From contig JAEWIX010000012.1 in the NCBI GenBank assembly GCA_023386885.1, positions 1 to 64,000 of the forward strand: 64,000 bases of DNA. Reading direction: 5' to 3'. This DNA comes from Pseudomonadota bacterium (lineage in GTDB: Bacteria; Pseudomonadota; Alphaproteobacteria; Rhizobiales; Xanthobacteraceae). Made by a program: the position numbers and the translations under genes. Below, one piece after another: positions 34,343-44,186 of this stretch; within the stretch, counting starts at the first letter, position 1; each line of letters opens with the position of its first letter. A model generated the notes under the pieces. That model was not told the DNA's origin and searched no databases. It was given only the letters and a program-made list of their open reading frames with translations.

Positions 34343-35088
34343 CAGACATGACGACAACGACGACTGTTAAAGAAGAAAAAGAAGCCGATCACCATCCCTA
34401 CCGGCGCCCCCGCGACGCGGCGACGCTGATCCTGATCGATCGCAGCTATGCCAAGCCGAAGGTGCTTGTGGGCAAGCGCCACGACAACGTGGTGTTCATG
34501 CCGGGCAAGTTCGTGTTTCCCGGCGGTAGTGTCGACAAGACCGACAATCGCGTGCCGGTGGCTGCGCCGATCCCTCCGGAACTCGAAGCCAACCTCCTGA
34601 AAGGCAGCCCGAAGACGGAGCCGTCGCGAGCGCGTTCGCTGGCAATTGCCGCCATCCGCGAAGCCTGCGAGGAAACCGGGCTTTGCCTCGGCTGCAAATG
34701 CGACACCGACGGCGCGCGCAAGCTGAACGGCGTGTGGCAACCGTTCGCCGACGCCGGGTTACTGCCGGACCCCTCAAGCCTGTTCCTGATCGCCCGCGCC
34801 ATCACCCCGCCCGGTCGTGTGCGCCGGTTCGACACACGCTTTTTCACTGCGGATGCCTCGAGTATCGCCCATCGCGTCGACGGGGTGATTCACGCCGACG
34901 CCGAGTTGGTCGAACTTGTCTGGCTGGAAATCGGCTCCGACTCGCTTGCCGACCTCCATCCGATGACCACGCGCGTTCTTCAACAACTGGACAAGCGCCT
35001 CGCCACCGGTCCCTTGCGCCACGACGCCCCGGTGCCGTTTTTCCACTTCTATGGCGGCAAGATGCAGATGGACATGCTGCCGGGCTGA
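34339..35088 (+). CDS. NUDIX hydrolase
   Basis: A 249-residue NUDIX-fold protein. RDAATLILIDRS begins the fold, and the Nudix helix AIAAIREACEETGL carries the REUxEE metal-binding core. The Gly-rich start of the box (FVFPGGSVDK) is separated from it by a roughly 45-residue insertion, unlike the classical spacing but seen in the NUDT19/coenzyme A-type branch. It probably hydrolyses a nucleoside diphosphate or CoA derivative. It is last of the topA-rnr-DUF983-NUDIX run and starts within the DUF983 stop codon. Confidence 0.87.
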   Translation: MTDMTTTTTVKEEKEADHHPYRRPRDAATLILIDRSYAKPKVLVGKRHDNVVFMPGKFVFPGGSVDKTDNRVPVAAPIPPELEANLLKGSPKTEPSRARSLAIAAIREACEETGLCLGCKCDTDGARKLNGVWQPFADAGLLPDPSSLFLIARAITPPGRVRRFDTRFFTADASSIAHRVDGVIHADAELVELVWLEIGSDSLADLHPMTTRVLQQLDKRLATGPLRHDAPVPFFHFYGGKMQMDMLPG

Positions 35089-35232
35089 TGCCGGCAATGC
35101 GCGGACGGCGGCGCGCCTAAAACCATCTCTCTCGCCTTGTCAAAAGACAACGTCATTCCCGCGGCGCCGGATGGCTTTGCCGCCGATCGTCGCTATGTTT
35201 CCTTTGCACGATCGGTTCGAGGGAAGACAACG

Positions 35233-36561
35233 ATGGCGACACGACAATTGAAGCTCGGCGCGTTCATGCGACCGGTGAGCATCCACACCGGCGCATGGCG
35301 CTATCCCGGGGCATGGCCCGACGCCAACTTCAATTTCGCACATCTCAAGCGCCTCATTCAGAAGCTCGAACACGGCAAATTCGACGCGTTCTTCATGGCG
35401 GACCATCTCGCCGTGCTGAACATGCCGATCGATGCGCTCAAGCGCAGCCATACGGTGACGTCGTTCGAACCGTTCACACTGTTGTCGGCGCTGGCCGCCG
35501 TCACCGAGCATATCGGCTTGATCGCTACCGGCTCGACCACCTTCGATGAGCCCTATCACGTCGCGCGCCGCTTCGCCTCGCTCGATCACATCAGCGGAGG
35601 CCGCGCCGGCTGGAACATCGTCACCACGTCAAATCCGGACGCCGCGCTGAACTTCGGTCTCGATGAACACATGGCGCACGGCGAACGCTATCGCCGCGCA
35701 CGCGAGTTCTACGACGTGGTCACCGGATTGTGGGATTCGTTCGCCGACGACGCGTTCGTGCGCGACGTCGAACAGGGTTTGTATTTCGATCCGGCGAAGA
35801 TGCACGTACTCAATCACAAGGGCAAATATCTCTCGGTGCGCGGCCCGCTCAACATCGCCCGCCCCGTGCAGGGCTGGCCGGTGATCGTGCAGGCCGGCGC
35901 CTCCGATGACGGCAGGCAGTTGGCGGCGGAGACCGCCGAAGCGGTGTTCACCGCCGGCGGCAGTCTCGCCGACGGGCAAAAGCTCTACGCCGACATCAAG
36001 GGCCGGATGGACAAGCTCGGCCGCGACCGCGATCACCTCAAGATCCTGCCGGGCGCGTTCGTGGTCGTCGGCGACACCGACGAGGAGGCGCGCGCCAAGC
36101 GCGCGCAGCTCGACAGCCTGGTGCATTACGACAGCGCCATCGCCTCGCTGTCGGTGATCCTCGGCGTCGATGCCTCCGGTTTCGACCCCGACGGGCAACT
36201 GCCGCCGATCCCGGAAACCAACGCCAGCAAGAGCGGCCAGCAGCGGCTTGTCGAGGTCGCGGCGCGCGACCGGCTGACGGTGCGCCAGCTCGCCGAGCGG
36301 GTCGGCGGCTATGGCGGCCTGTCGTTCGTCGGTACGCCACGGACCATCTCCGACAAGATGCAGGAATGGCTGGAAACCGAGGGCGGCGACGGCTTCAACA
36401 TCATGTTCCCGTTCCTGCCGCAGGGCCTCGACGACTTCGTCGACCGAGTGGTCCCGGAACTGCAGAAGCGCGGCATTTTCCGTAAAGAGTACGAGGGCCG
36501 TACCTTGCGGGAGAATCTCGGGCTGCCGCGGCCGAAAAACCGCTTTTTCGAGCCGAATTAA
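35233..36561 (+). CDS. Flavin-dependent monooxygenase, NtaA/SnaA/DszA family (LLM class)
   Basis: A 442-residue bacterial luciferase-like enzyme that uses FMNH2 from a partner reductase to oxidise sulfur- or nitrogen-containing organics. Family signs are KLGAFMRPVSIHTGAWR, FDAFFMADHLAVLN, the long SLDHISGGRAGWNIVTTSN motif and WPVIVQAGASDDGRQLAAETAEAVF. The end, GLPRPKNRFFEPN, is typical of the NtaA subgroup. The start at 35233 fits the family; 32 upstream open codons do not. The substrate is unknown and no reductase gene is adjacent. Confidence 0.9.
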   Translation: MATRQLKLGAFMRPVSIHTGAWRYPGAWPDANFNFAHLKRLIQKLEHGKFDAFFMADHLAVLNMPIDALKRSHTVTSFEPFTLLSALAAVTEHIGLIATGSTTFDEPYHVARRFASLDHISGGRAGWNIVTTSNPDAALNFGLDEHMAHGERYRRAREFYDVVTGLWDSFADDAFVRDVEQGLYFDPAKMHVLNHKGKYLSVRGPLNIARPVQGWPVIVQAGASDDGRQLAAETAEAVFTAGGSLADGQKLYADIKGRMDKLGRDRDHLKILPGAFVVVGDTDEEARAKRAQLDSLVHYDSAIASLSVILGVDASGFDPDGQLPPIPETNASKSGQQRLVEVAARDRLTVRQLAERVGGYGGLSFVGTPRTISDKMQEWLETEGGDGFNIMFPFLPQGLDDFVDRVVPELQKRGIFRKEYEGRTLRENLGLPRPKNRFFEPN

Positions 36562-36595
36562 CCCCGGTTCCGGCGGTTATTTGACCGCGGAAACC

Positions 36596-36623
36596 TTGAC
36601 TTTGGGCCATTCGCGGCTAGTTT
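36596..36623 (+). promoter_or_regulatory. Candidate rpmG promoter
   Basis: TTGACT (36596-36601), a 16-base spacer and TAGTTT (36618-36623) give a reasonable sigma-70-like promoter, with the predicted start about 60 bases before the rpmG ATG. Confidence 0.5.
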
Positions 36624-36687
36624 GCCGCCCAAACGCGGATTGGCGCTCGCCGGTCGGCTGCCGATTCCTGACATTTCGAGGTTTACC

Positions 36688-36855
36688 ATGGCCAAAGCGG
36701 TCACCATCAAGGTCAAGCTGGTTTCCACCGCCGACACCGGCTTCTACTACGTCGCGAAGAAGAATTCGCGGACCATGACCGACAAGATGGTCAAGAAGAA
36801 GTACGACCCCGTCGCGCGCAAGCACGTCGAGTTCAAGGAAGCCAAGATCAAGTAA
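36688..36855 (+). CDS. rpmG: 50S ribosomal protein L33
   Basis: A 55-residue ribosomal protein beginning MAKAVTIKVKLVSTADTGF and ending HVEFKEAKIK, the alphaproteobacterial L33 pattern without the four zinc cysteines (C-minus type). The in-frame extension upstream to 36622 overlaps the predicted promoter and is not protein-like, so ATG at 36688 is used. It is a single-gene unit bounded by its own promoter and a terminator. Confidence 0.97.
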   Translation: MAKAVTIKVKLVSTADTGFYYVAKKNSRTMTDKMVKKKYDPVARKHVEFKEAKIK

Positions 36856-36883
36856 TCTTGCGAGAGACTGCTTCTGAAGTTCA

Positions 36884-36907
36884 ACGGAGCCCTCGTGGCT
36901 CCGTTTT
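36884..36907 (+). terminator. Rho-independent terminator after rpmG
   Basis: Stem ACGGAGCC with GGCTCCGT around a five-base loop, then a run of T (36904-36907). It lies 29 bases after the rpmG stop and also between the convergent rpmG and pleD genes. Confidence 0.8.
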
Positions 36908-36925
36908 CGATTCAGGCTCGACCTG

Positions 36926-38299
<1,374 letters not shown>

Positions 38300-38358
38300 C
38301 GCAATCTCCTGGAGTCAGATTCGACTGCGTTGAATCTGACTCGTCATTCGTTTTTGTT

Positions 38359-38410
38359 GGAGCATGATCTGATCCGAAAACCGGCTTCCACTTTTCGGGA
38401 TCATGCTCTA
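38359..38410. repeat. Intergenic palindrome, copy 1 (GAGCATGAT type)
   Basis: A near-palindrome: GAGCATGATC...GATCCGAAAA, centre CCGGCTTCCAC, then TTTTCGGGATCATGCTC. Its right end contains the divK stop codon (CTA at 38408-38410), so the element overlaps the gene end. A second copy lies at 44096-44144. From memory this word is a frequent intergenic element in Bradyrhizobium-group genomes. Confidence 0.85.
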
Positions 38411-38773
38411 GCCGATAAACCGGCGGACAGTCTCGATGAACTTTCCAACCGAAATCGGCTTCGATAAATAAGCCTCGCACCCGCCCTCGCGGATGCGCTC
38501 CTCGTCGCCCTTCATCGCGAAGGCGGTGACGGCGACGACGGGAATCGCGCGCAGCTCCGGATCGTCCTTGATCCAGCGCGTGACTTCCAGACCGGACACC
38601 TGCGGCAGCTGGATGTCCATCAGGATCAGGTCCGGGCGGGATTTCCGCACCAAGTCGATCGCCTCGTAACCGTTACTGGTGCCCGAGGTCTGATAGCCAT
38701 GGGCCTCCAACAGGTCGCGAAAGAGCTTCATGTTCAGCTCGTTGTCCTCAACGATCAGGACGGTTTTTGCCAT
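38408..38773 (-). CDS. divK: Single-domain response regulator DivK
   Basis: A 121-residue receiver-only protein: MAKTVLIVEDNELNMKLFRD, phosphoacceptor D53 in LILMDIQLPQVSG and Lys in AYLSKPIS. In Caulobacter, DivK controls the DivJ/PleC/DivL-CckA network and thereby CtrA; its neighbour pleD supports the assignment. The start at 38773 gives the standard N-terminus; 20 further codons are open upstream. Both genes are probably on one transcript. Confidence 0.95.
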   Translation of the reverse strand: MAKTVLIVEDNELNMKLFRDLLEAHGYQTSGTSNGYEAIDLVRKSRPDLILMDIQLPQVSGLEVTRWIKDDPELRAIPVVAVTAFAMKGDEERIREGGCEAYLSKPISVGKFIETVRRFIG

Positions 38774-38920
38774 CCCGCCCCTCCCATCCCGCAACGAAGC
38801 GCCGCCCCATCCAGAACTCCACCAGGAGCCCATAATTTGCTAGTGAATCGGGGCCATTCCTGAGTCTGGCATAATCCGCGAAAATAGAGCCCATAAGTTA
38901 CGGAAAGGCAAACACGATCG

Positions 38921-39220
38921 ATGACAAAGCGTGCCAAAAATCCACGCCAAATCGCTGAAATCGTGGCCATTCAGGCCCTTTCCTTCGTCGCCGGGGAGCC
39001 CGAGCGGCTGGGGCTGTTTCTGGCCGAGAGTGGGTTAGGTCCGGATACCTTGCGGTCTGCTGCTACCGACCCGCAGTTTCTCGCCGCGGTGCTGGATTTC
39101 GTCCTGCGCGACGACGCCATGGTGAAGGCCTTCGCCAAATCGGTCGAACTCGATCCCACCAACGTCGCTGCCGCCCGTCAGGTTCTCGGCGACCCGCAAT
39201 GGGAACGCGACATCCCGTGA
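38921..39220 (+). CDS. DUF3572 family protein
   Basis: A 99-residue helical protein typical of Rhizobiales: AEIVAIQALSFVAGEPERLGLFLAESG, GPDTLRSAATDPQFLAAVLDFVL and DPTNVAAARQVLGDPQWERD. No membrane segment or catalytic motif; function unknown. It overlaps the start of dinB by 22 bases in another frame, implying co-expression with the translesion polymerase, and is divergent from divK. Confidence 0.88.
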   Translation: MTKRAKNPRQIAEIVAIQALSFVAGEPERLGLFLAESGLGPDTLRSAATDPQFLAAVLDFVLRDDAMVKAFAKSVELDPTNVAAARQVLGDPQWERDIP

Positions 39221-40509
39221 CCCCCTCCGCGCCAGAAGGAGCCTCCCCGCGCTGCTTCTGCCGCGACTGCCTGCATGACCTCGATATCGCTGCGAAGCGT
39301 TGCCGGGCCTGCGGTTCGCCGCGCCTCGTCCGCCACTGCGCGCTGGCGCAACTCACCATCGCCCATATCGACTGCGATGCGTTTTACGCGACCGTCGAGA
39401 AGCGCGACGATACGGATCTCGCCGACAAGCCGGTGATCATCGGCGGCGGCAAGCGCGGCGTGGTGTCGGCCGCCTGCTACATCGCGCGGACCTATGGCGT
39501 GCGCTCCGCGATGCCGATGTTCAAGGCCTTGGCGCTGTGCCCTCACGCCACCGTGATCCGCCCGGACATGGCAAAATACGTCCGCGTCGGGCGCGAGGTG
39601 CGTCAGGCGATGCTGGCGCTGACGCCGCTGGTGGAGCCGCTGTCGATCGACGAAGCGTTCCTCGACCTCGGCGGCACCGAGCGCCTGCACGGCATGATCC
39701 CGGCCAAGGTGCTCGCGCGTTTCGCCACCGAGATCGAGCGAGACATCGGCATCACCGTTTCCATTGGCCTGTCCTGCAACAAATTCCTTGCCAAGATCGC
39801 TTCCGACCTCGACAAGCCGCGCGGCTTTGCGCCGCTCGATCAAGACGACGGCCGCGAGCTAATGACCGACAAGCCGGTCGGGTTCATCTTCGGCGTCGGC
39901 CCGGCGACGCAGGAGCGGCTGGCCCAGCGCGGCTTCCGCACCGTCGGCGATTTGCAGCGTGCCGACGAGATCGAGATGATGCGGCAGTTTCCCTCGGAGG
40001 GTCGAAGGCTGTGGCGGCTCGCCCGCGGCATCGACGAACGCAAGGTGGTCGCCGATCGCGGTGCCAAGACCATTTCCGCCGAGACCACCTTCGAGACGGA
40101 CATTCGCGACTTCGCGCCGCTCGAAAGAATTCTGTGGCGATTGTGCGAAAAGGTGTCGGCGCGGTTGAAGAACAGCGGACTTGCCGGATCGACCATCACG
40201 CTGAAGCTCAAGACCGCCGACTTCCGCCAGCGCACCCGTTCGCAATCGATCCACGAGCCGACACAACTGGCGAACAAGATTTTCGCCATCGTCCGCGAGA
40301 TGCTGCTGAAGGAAATCGACGGCACCGCGTTCCGGTTGATGGGTGCCGGCGTCAGCGCGCTGCGCTCAGGCTCCGCCGCCGGCGACACCGACATGCTGGA
40401 CCGCCGCTCGGCACATGCCGAACGCGCCATGGACGACCTTCGGAAGAAATTCGGCAACGCCGCAATTATACGCGGCATCGCTTATGATGGACCGGAAAAG
40501 CAGCGGTAA
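39199..40509 (+). CDS. dinB: DNA polymerase IV with Cys-rich N-terminal extension
   Basis: Y-family translesion polymerase. The 436-residue protein has the catalytic HIDCDAFYATVE and SIDEAFLDL, the fingers YIARTYGVRSAMPMFKA, the SIGLSCNKFLAKIASD motif and the little-finger domain (DFRQRTRSQSI). Before the core are about 50 residues with C19, C21, C24, C35, C38 and C47 (CFCRDC and CRAC pairs), a probable zinc ribbon absent from E. coli DinB. ATG at 39199 is inside the DUF3572 gene; including the Cys-rich part favours this start. Confidence 0.93.
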   Translation: MGTRHPVTPSAPEGASPRCFCRDCLHDLDIAAKRCRACGSPRLVRHCALAQLTIAHIDCDAFYATVEKRDDTDLADKPVIIGGGKRGVVSAACYIARTYGVRSAMPMFKALALCPHATVIRPDMAKYVRVGREVRQAMLALTPLVEPLSIDEAFLDLGGTERLHGMIPAKVLARFATEIERDIGITVSIGLSCNKFLAKIASDLDKPRGFAPLDQDDGRELMTDKPVGFIFGVGPATQERLAQRGFRTVGDLQRADEIEMMRQFPSEGRRLWRLARGIDERKVVADRGAKTISAETTFETDIRDFAPLERILWRLCEKVSARLKNSGLAGSTITLKLKTADFRQRTRSQSIHEPTQLANKIFAIVREMLLKEIDGTAFRLMGAGVSALRSGSAAGDTDMLDRRSAHAERAMDDLRKKFGNAAIIRGIAYDGPEKQR

Positions 40510-40518
40510 ACCCGCGAA

Positions 40519-40632
40519 AGCGTCATTGCCGGGCATAGCCGTTCGAAGAACGACGTCGCTTTTCTCGCCTATGATCCGGCAATCCGTCATCTTTTGAAAG
40601 ATGGACACGCGGGTCAAACCCGCGTGTGACGA
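40519..40632. repeat. Intergenic repeat with hairpins
   Basis: Between dinB and eipB lies CGTCATTGCCGGGCATAGCC, continuing to ATGATCCGGCAATCCGTCAT, then two hairpins: CATCTTTTGAAAGATG and ACACGCGGG-TCAAA-CCCGCGTGT (40605-40627). From memory, the CCGGGCATAGCC...CCGGCAAT element recurs between genes in Bradyrhizobiaceae. The second hairpin may help end transcription of the convergent genes, but no T-run is present. Confidence 0.65.
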
Positions 40633-40642
40633 CACCTGACCG

Positions 40643-41533
40643 CTACTTCTCGCCTGGCTTGCAGGGCTTCGACGATTTGATCTCGAACTTGTCCAGCGTA
40701 CCCGCAATCACGAAGTCGTTGTAATCGAGCTTCAAGGCGCGCGACACGCCGTTCTCGTAAAGCTCGAACGACATCGCATAGGTCGGGGTCTGTTCACCGC
40801 TGTTGGATTTGGCATCGCGATCGTAGTAGCTGACGGTGACCGGCCAGCGTGTCAGCGCCTTCATCGCCTCATTGGTTGTCGATGGATCGGGCGTGGCCGC
40901 CGCCTTGTCGCCGGTGATCGGTTTGCCGATGACGGTGAGCGTGTTGTAGACTTTCTCCCCGTTGTCCGAGCCGTCATAGACGGTGAGTTCAAGCAACGAT
41001 TTACCCTCGCGCGCAGCGGCAATGATGCGGCGGACCTGCTCGGTCGGAAACACGGTCTTGCCATCTAGCGTAAACGTCTTGGCCACCGGCTGCTTCAGCT
41101 TGACGGTGACGTGATCGCCGGTGCGCTCTGCAATGCCATCGACGCCAGTGGGATTGCTCTCGTTCATCCGCGTATCGATCTTGAAACGATAGGTCTTGCC
41201 CTCGGCGTCTTCCCAACTCGTCGAGCGCAGATCGCTCAAGGTGCTTTTGCCTTCGCTGCCATTCAGCTCCGAAACCTGACGGAATTCCGAGGTGTAGCCC
41301 TCGCACGCGCTGCCGGTGAAATTATACAGGATGCGACCACGCGCGCTGTCCACCGCTGCAGCCCCGTTACGCGATTTCAGCAAACTCAAATCGTAGGATG
41401 CCTGATGCGGCAGGAACGGAATGCCGCCCGCCTGTGCGGCCCCCGCGCCGAATAGCAGCACGCCCGCGAGCGCGACACCGGCAGCGAACGGAACCTCGGA
41501 CATCGGTTGCAAGAATTGATATAAACGACGCAT
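40643..41533 (-). CDS. Cell-envelope integrity protein EipB-like (DUF1849)
   Basis: A 296-residue periplasmic protein. The signal peptide region (VPFAAGVALAGVLLFGAGAAQAGG) precedes LPHQASYDLSLL, GSACEGYTSEFRQVSEL and EDAEGKTYRFKIDTR. Later come MKALTRWPVTVSYYD, YAMSFELYENGVSRAL and KPCKPGEK. Two cysteines, one in the CEGY segment and one near the C-terminus, fit the disulfide of Brucella EipB, a beta-spiral protein required for envelope integrity. GGAG five bases before ATG at 41533 fixes the start. It is divergent from the metal exporter. Confidence 0.9.
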   Translation of the reverse strand: MRRLYQFLQPMSEVPFAAGVALAGVLLFGAGAAQAGGIPFLPHQASYDLSLLKSRNGAAAVDSARGRILYNFTGSACEGYTSEFRQVSELNGSEGKSTLSDLRSTSWEDAEGKTYRFKIDTRMNESNPTGVDGIAERTGDHVTVKLKQPVAKTFTLDGKTVFPTEQVRRIIAAAREGKSLLELTVYDGSDNGEKVYNTLTVIGKPITGDKAAATPDPSTTNEAMKALTRWPVTVSYYDRDAKSNSGEQTPTYAMSFELYENGVSRALKLDYNDFVIAGTLDKFEIKSSKPCKPGEK

Positions 41534-41670
41534 GTCGTCTCCATAAGTCGGCGAATCCATACCATATTGAGCGCCTTATTGAGCCACAACTGAGGCGCCC
41601 GCCAGCGTAACAACATAACATCGTCATTCATGATCGCGTGATTATATCTTCGGTCGACAGAGGATTGCCG

Positions 41671-42666
41671 ATGCACTCGCACTCGCTCGAAACTTGGACC
41701 CACGATCACAACTTCCTCGGCGCACAACATGCGCGCAACGAGCGGCGGACCTGGCTGGTGGTCTGGCTGACGCTGGGAATGATGGCGGCGGAGATCGTCG
41801 GCGGCAGCGTGTTCGGCTCCATGGCCCTGCTCGCCGACGGCTGGCACATGTCCACCCATGCGGTGGCCATTGGCATCGCCGCCCTTGCCTATCGCTATGC
41901 CCGCAACCATGCCAACGATCCGCGCTTCGCCTTCGGCACCGGCAAGTTCGGCGAGTTGGCGGCATTCACCAGCGCGGTAGTGCTCGGCATCGTTGCCATC
42001 ATGGTCGCCTATGAGAGCCTGCTGCGCGTCGCCGATCCGCGGCCGATCGCCTACGGCGAAGCCATTGCCATCGCGGTGCTGGGCCTGCTGGTCAATCTGG
42101 TCTCTGCATGGTTGTTGCGGGAGGACCACGGCCACCATCATCACGGCCACGACAACGATCATGGCCACAGCCATTCCCACGATCATACGCCACGCGACTC
42201 TGCCGCGCCCGCGCAGCGCGACAACAATCTGCGCGCCGCTTACGTTCATGTGCTGGCGGATGCCGCCACTTCGGTGATGGCGATCGCCGCGCTGATCCTC
42301 GCCCGCGCATTCGGCTGGGTCTGGATCGATCCGGTGGTCGGCATCGTCGGCAGTCTTGTGATCGCAAGCTGGGCTTACGGCCTGATCAAGAGCGCCGGCG
42401 CGGTGCTGATCGACGTCGTGCCGGATTCCAATGTCGTCGACGGTATTCGCCACCGACTCGAAGTCGACGGGGATCGTATCTCCGACTTGCATCTATGGCA
42501 GGTCGGCCCGGGGCACTATTCCGCCATCGTGACCATCGTAACCGATCAACCCAAACCACCCGCTTTCTACAAAGCGAGGCTCGGCGAATTGCAGCAACTC
42601 AGCCACGTTACCGTCGAAGTCGATCAATGCGTCCACCCGGATGGGCCTTGCACCCGCGTTGCCTGA
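41671..42666 (+). CDS. dmeF: Cation diffusion facilitator, DmeF-like Co/Ni exporter
   Basis: A 331-residue CDF transporter with six membrane helices. It has a His-rich N-terminus (MHSHSLETWTHDHNFLG), metal site LLADGWHMSTHA in TM2 and HVLADAATSV in TM5. A His-rich cytosolic loop (about 152-172) lies between TM4 and TM5, and a C-terminal regulatory domain follows (ISDLHLWQVGPGHYSAIV). The HDHNFLG start and long His loop are typical of DmeF, which exports Co2+ and Ni2+ by proton exchange. AGAGGA is five bases before ATG at 41671. No dmeR regulator gene is adjacent. Confidence 0.9.
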   Translation: MHSHSLETWTHDHNFLGAQHARNERRTWLVVWLTLGMMAAEIVGGSVFGSMALLADGWHMSTHAVAIGIAALAYRYARNHANDPRFAFGTGKFGELAAFTSAVVLGIVAIMVAYESLLRVADPRPIAYGEAIAIAVLGLLVNLVSAWLLREDHGHHHHGHDNDHGHSHSHDHTPRDSAAPAQRDNNLRAAYVHVLADAATSVMAIAALILARAFGWVWIDPVVGIVGSLVIASWAYGLIKSAGAVLIDVVPDSNVVDGIRHRLEVDGDRISDLHLWQVGPGHYSAIVTIVTDQPKPPAFYKARLGELQQLSHVTVEVDQCVHPDGPCTRVA

Positions 42667-42803
42667 CGCAAGGATACATGCGTTGGCAAGCGGTATTTAC
42701 GTTCCGGGTCGCTTGCATGTCGCGATCCGATAGGCGAAATAGACGCGGGTGATCGCGCGCGATTACACGTATTCGATACGAAAGCAATCATTTGGGGATG
42801 ATC

Positions 42804-43271
42804 ATGGCAGGAACAGTCGAGCAGAAACTTGCGGCGCAGGGCGTGGTGCTGCACGAACCCGCCAGCCCGATCGCGAATTACGTCGGTTTTGTCCGCACCG
42901 GCAACCTGCTGTTCGTGTCGGGTCAGGTTTGCGTCAATGCCGAGGGAAAGCTGATCGCCAAGGGCAAGCTCGGTGCCGGCGTCACCGTCGAACAGGGCAA
43001 CGCCGCGGCGCGCGGTTGCGCCATCAACCTGCTGGCGCAGATCAAGGCCGCGCTCGGCGATCTCGACAAGGTGACGCGCGTGGTGCGTCTCGGTGGATTC
43101 GTCAATTCGACACCGGATTTCACCGATGGACCGAAGGTGCTCAACGGAGCGTCCGACCTGATGGTCGCAGCGTTCGGCGACAAGGGACGCCACTCTCGTT
43201 CTACGGTCGGCGTCGCTTCCCTGCCCGGCGATGCTGCGGTCGAAGTCGAAGGCATCTTCGAAGTCGCCTGA
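42804..43271 (+). CDS. RidA/YjgF-family protein
   Basis: A 155-residue protein of the larger (YjgH/atu1953-like) RidA branch: GVVLHEPASPIANYVGFVRT, NLLFVSGQVC, NAAARGCAINLLAQIKAALGDL and VVRLGGFVNSTPDF, ending VEVEGIFEVA. RidA hydrolyses reactive enamines/imines. This branch often lacks the catalytic Arg and is of unclear role; here RSTVGVASLPGDAAVEVE does not show the IPM-type motif. The start at 42804 is preferred after GGGGA. GDPD follows 12 bases later. Confidence 0.9.
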   Translation: MAGTVEQKLAAQGVVLHEPASPIANYVGFVRTGNLLFVSGQVCVNAEGKLIAKGKLGAGVTVEQGNAAARGCAINLLAQIKAALGDLDKVTRVVRLGGFVNSTPDFTDGPKVLNGASDLMVAAFGDKGRHSRSTVGVASLPGDAAVEVEGIFEVA

Positions 43272-43283
43272 CGGGATCACACG

Positions 43284-44030
43284 ATGCGGGCACCTCCTTG
43301 GCTGGCAGTGCGTCCGGCGGCTCATCGTGGCCTGCACGATCGCACGCACGGAATCGTCGAGAACATGCCGGCCGCGTTCGCGGCGGCAGTCGCCGGCAAC
43401 TACAGCATCGAACTTGATCTGCAGCTAACGGCCGACGGCGAAGCCATGGTGCATCACGACGATCGGCTCGGTCGCCTCACCGAAGGCGACGGTGCGCTGC
43501 GCGAGATGACCGCCGCGCAACTGCGACAGGTGGCGTTCAAGGATACCGCCGAGCGGATGGTTTCGCTCAGCGATGTGTTAACGATGGTCGCCGGCCGCGT
43601 GCCGTTGTTCATCGAGGTCAAGAGCCAGTTCGACGGCGACCGCAAGCTGGTCGCGCGTCTCGCGGAAGTGATCGCAAGTTACAGCGGCCCGGCGGCGGTG
43701 ATGTCGTTCGACCCCGATCAGGTGCTGGCGTTGCGTGAAAAGATTCCGGGCTTGCCGCGCGGCATCATCGCCCAACGCACCTATGACGACGACTACTGGA
43801 AATGGCTGACGCCGCAGCAGCGCGACGATATGCTGTATCTGCGGCACGGCTTCCGCACGCAGCCGCACTTCGTCAATTTCTGGGGCCAGCAATTGCCCGC
43901 CCCCGCGCCGTGGATTGCACGCAACGTGTTCGGTTGTCCGCTGCTGGCCTGGACCATTCGCACTGCCGAGCAGCGCGCCCACGCCGAACGCTATGCCGAC
44001 CAGATCGTGTTCGAAGGGTTCCGCCCCTAG
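43284..44030 (+). CDS. Glycerophosphodiester phosphodiesterase family protein
   Basis: A 248-residue TIM-barrel phosphodiesterase releasing sn-glycerol-3-phosphate from glycerophosphodiesters. Catalytic signs are AHRGLHD (H14), the SIELDLQLTADG metal ligands (E44, D46), MVHHDDRLGRLT and PLFIEVKS, with WTIRTAEQ at the end. No signal peptide, so cytosolic. It is probably co-transcribed with the RidA gene. It ends before the second palindromic repeat. Confidence 0.92.
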   Translation: MRAPPWLAVRPAAHRGLHDRTHGIVENMPAAFAAAVAGNYSIELDLQLTADGEAMVHHDDRLGRLTEGDGALREMTAAQLRQVAFKDTAERMVSLSDVLTMVAGRVPLFIEVKSQFDGDRKLVARLAEVIASYSGPAAVMSFDPDQVLALREKIPGLPRGIIAQRTYDDDYWKWLTPQQRDDMLYLRHGFRTQPHFVNFWGQQLPAPAPWIARNVFGCPLLAWTIRTAEQRAHAERYADQIVFEGFRP

Positions 44031-44095
44031 TGATCAATGCGGCCTTGACGGCGCGGCTTGCAGGTCCAATCTGTAGGCTTGTCGTCTGTCTTTTT

Positions 44096-44144
44096 GAGCG
44101 TGATCTTCTCCGAAGACCGGTTTCCACTTTTCGGAATCATGCTC
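44096..44144. repeat. Intergenic palindrome, copy 2 (GAGCATGAT type)
   Basis: Starts GAGCGTGATCTTCTCCGAAG, centre ACCGGTTTCCAC, ends TTTTCGGAATCATGCTC. It is the same element as at 38359-38410, with a few substitutions, in the gap between the GDPD gene and the FemAB-like gene. Confidence 0.85.
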
Positions 44145-44186
44145 CAAGCCTCCAATGGCTCCCCTGCGTGACCGGTTCGTTTGTTG

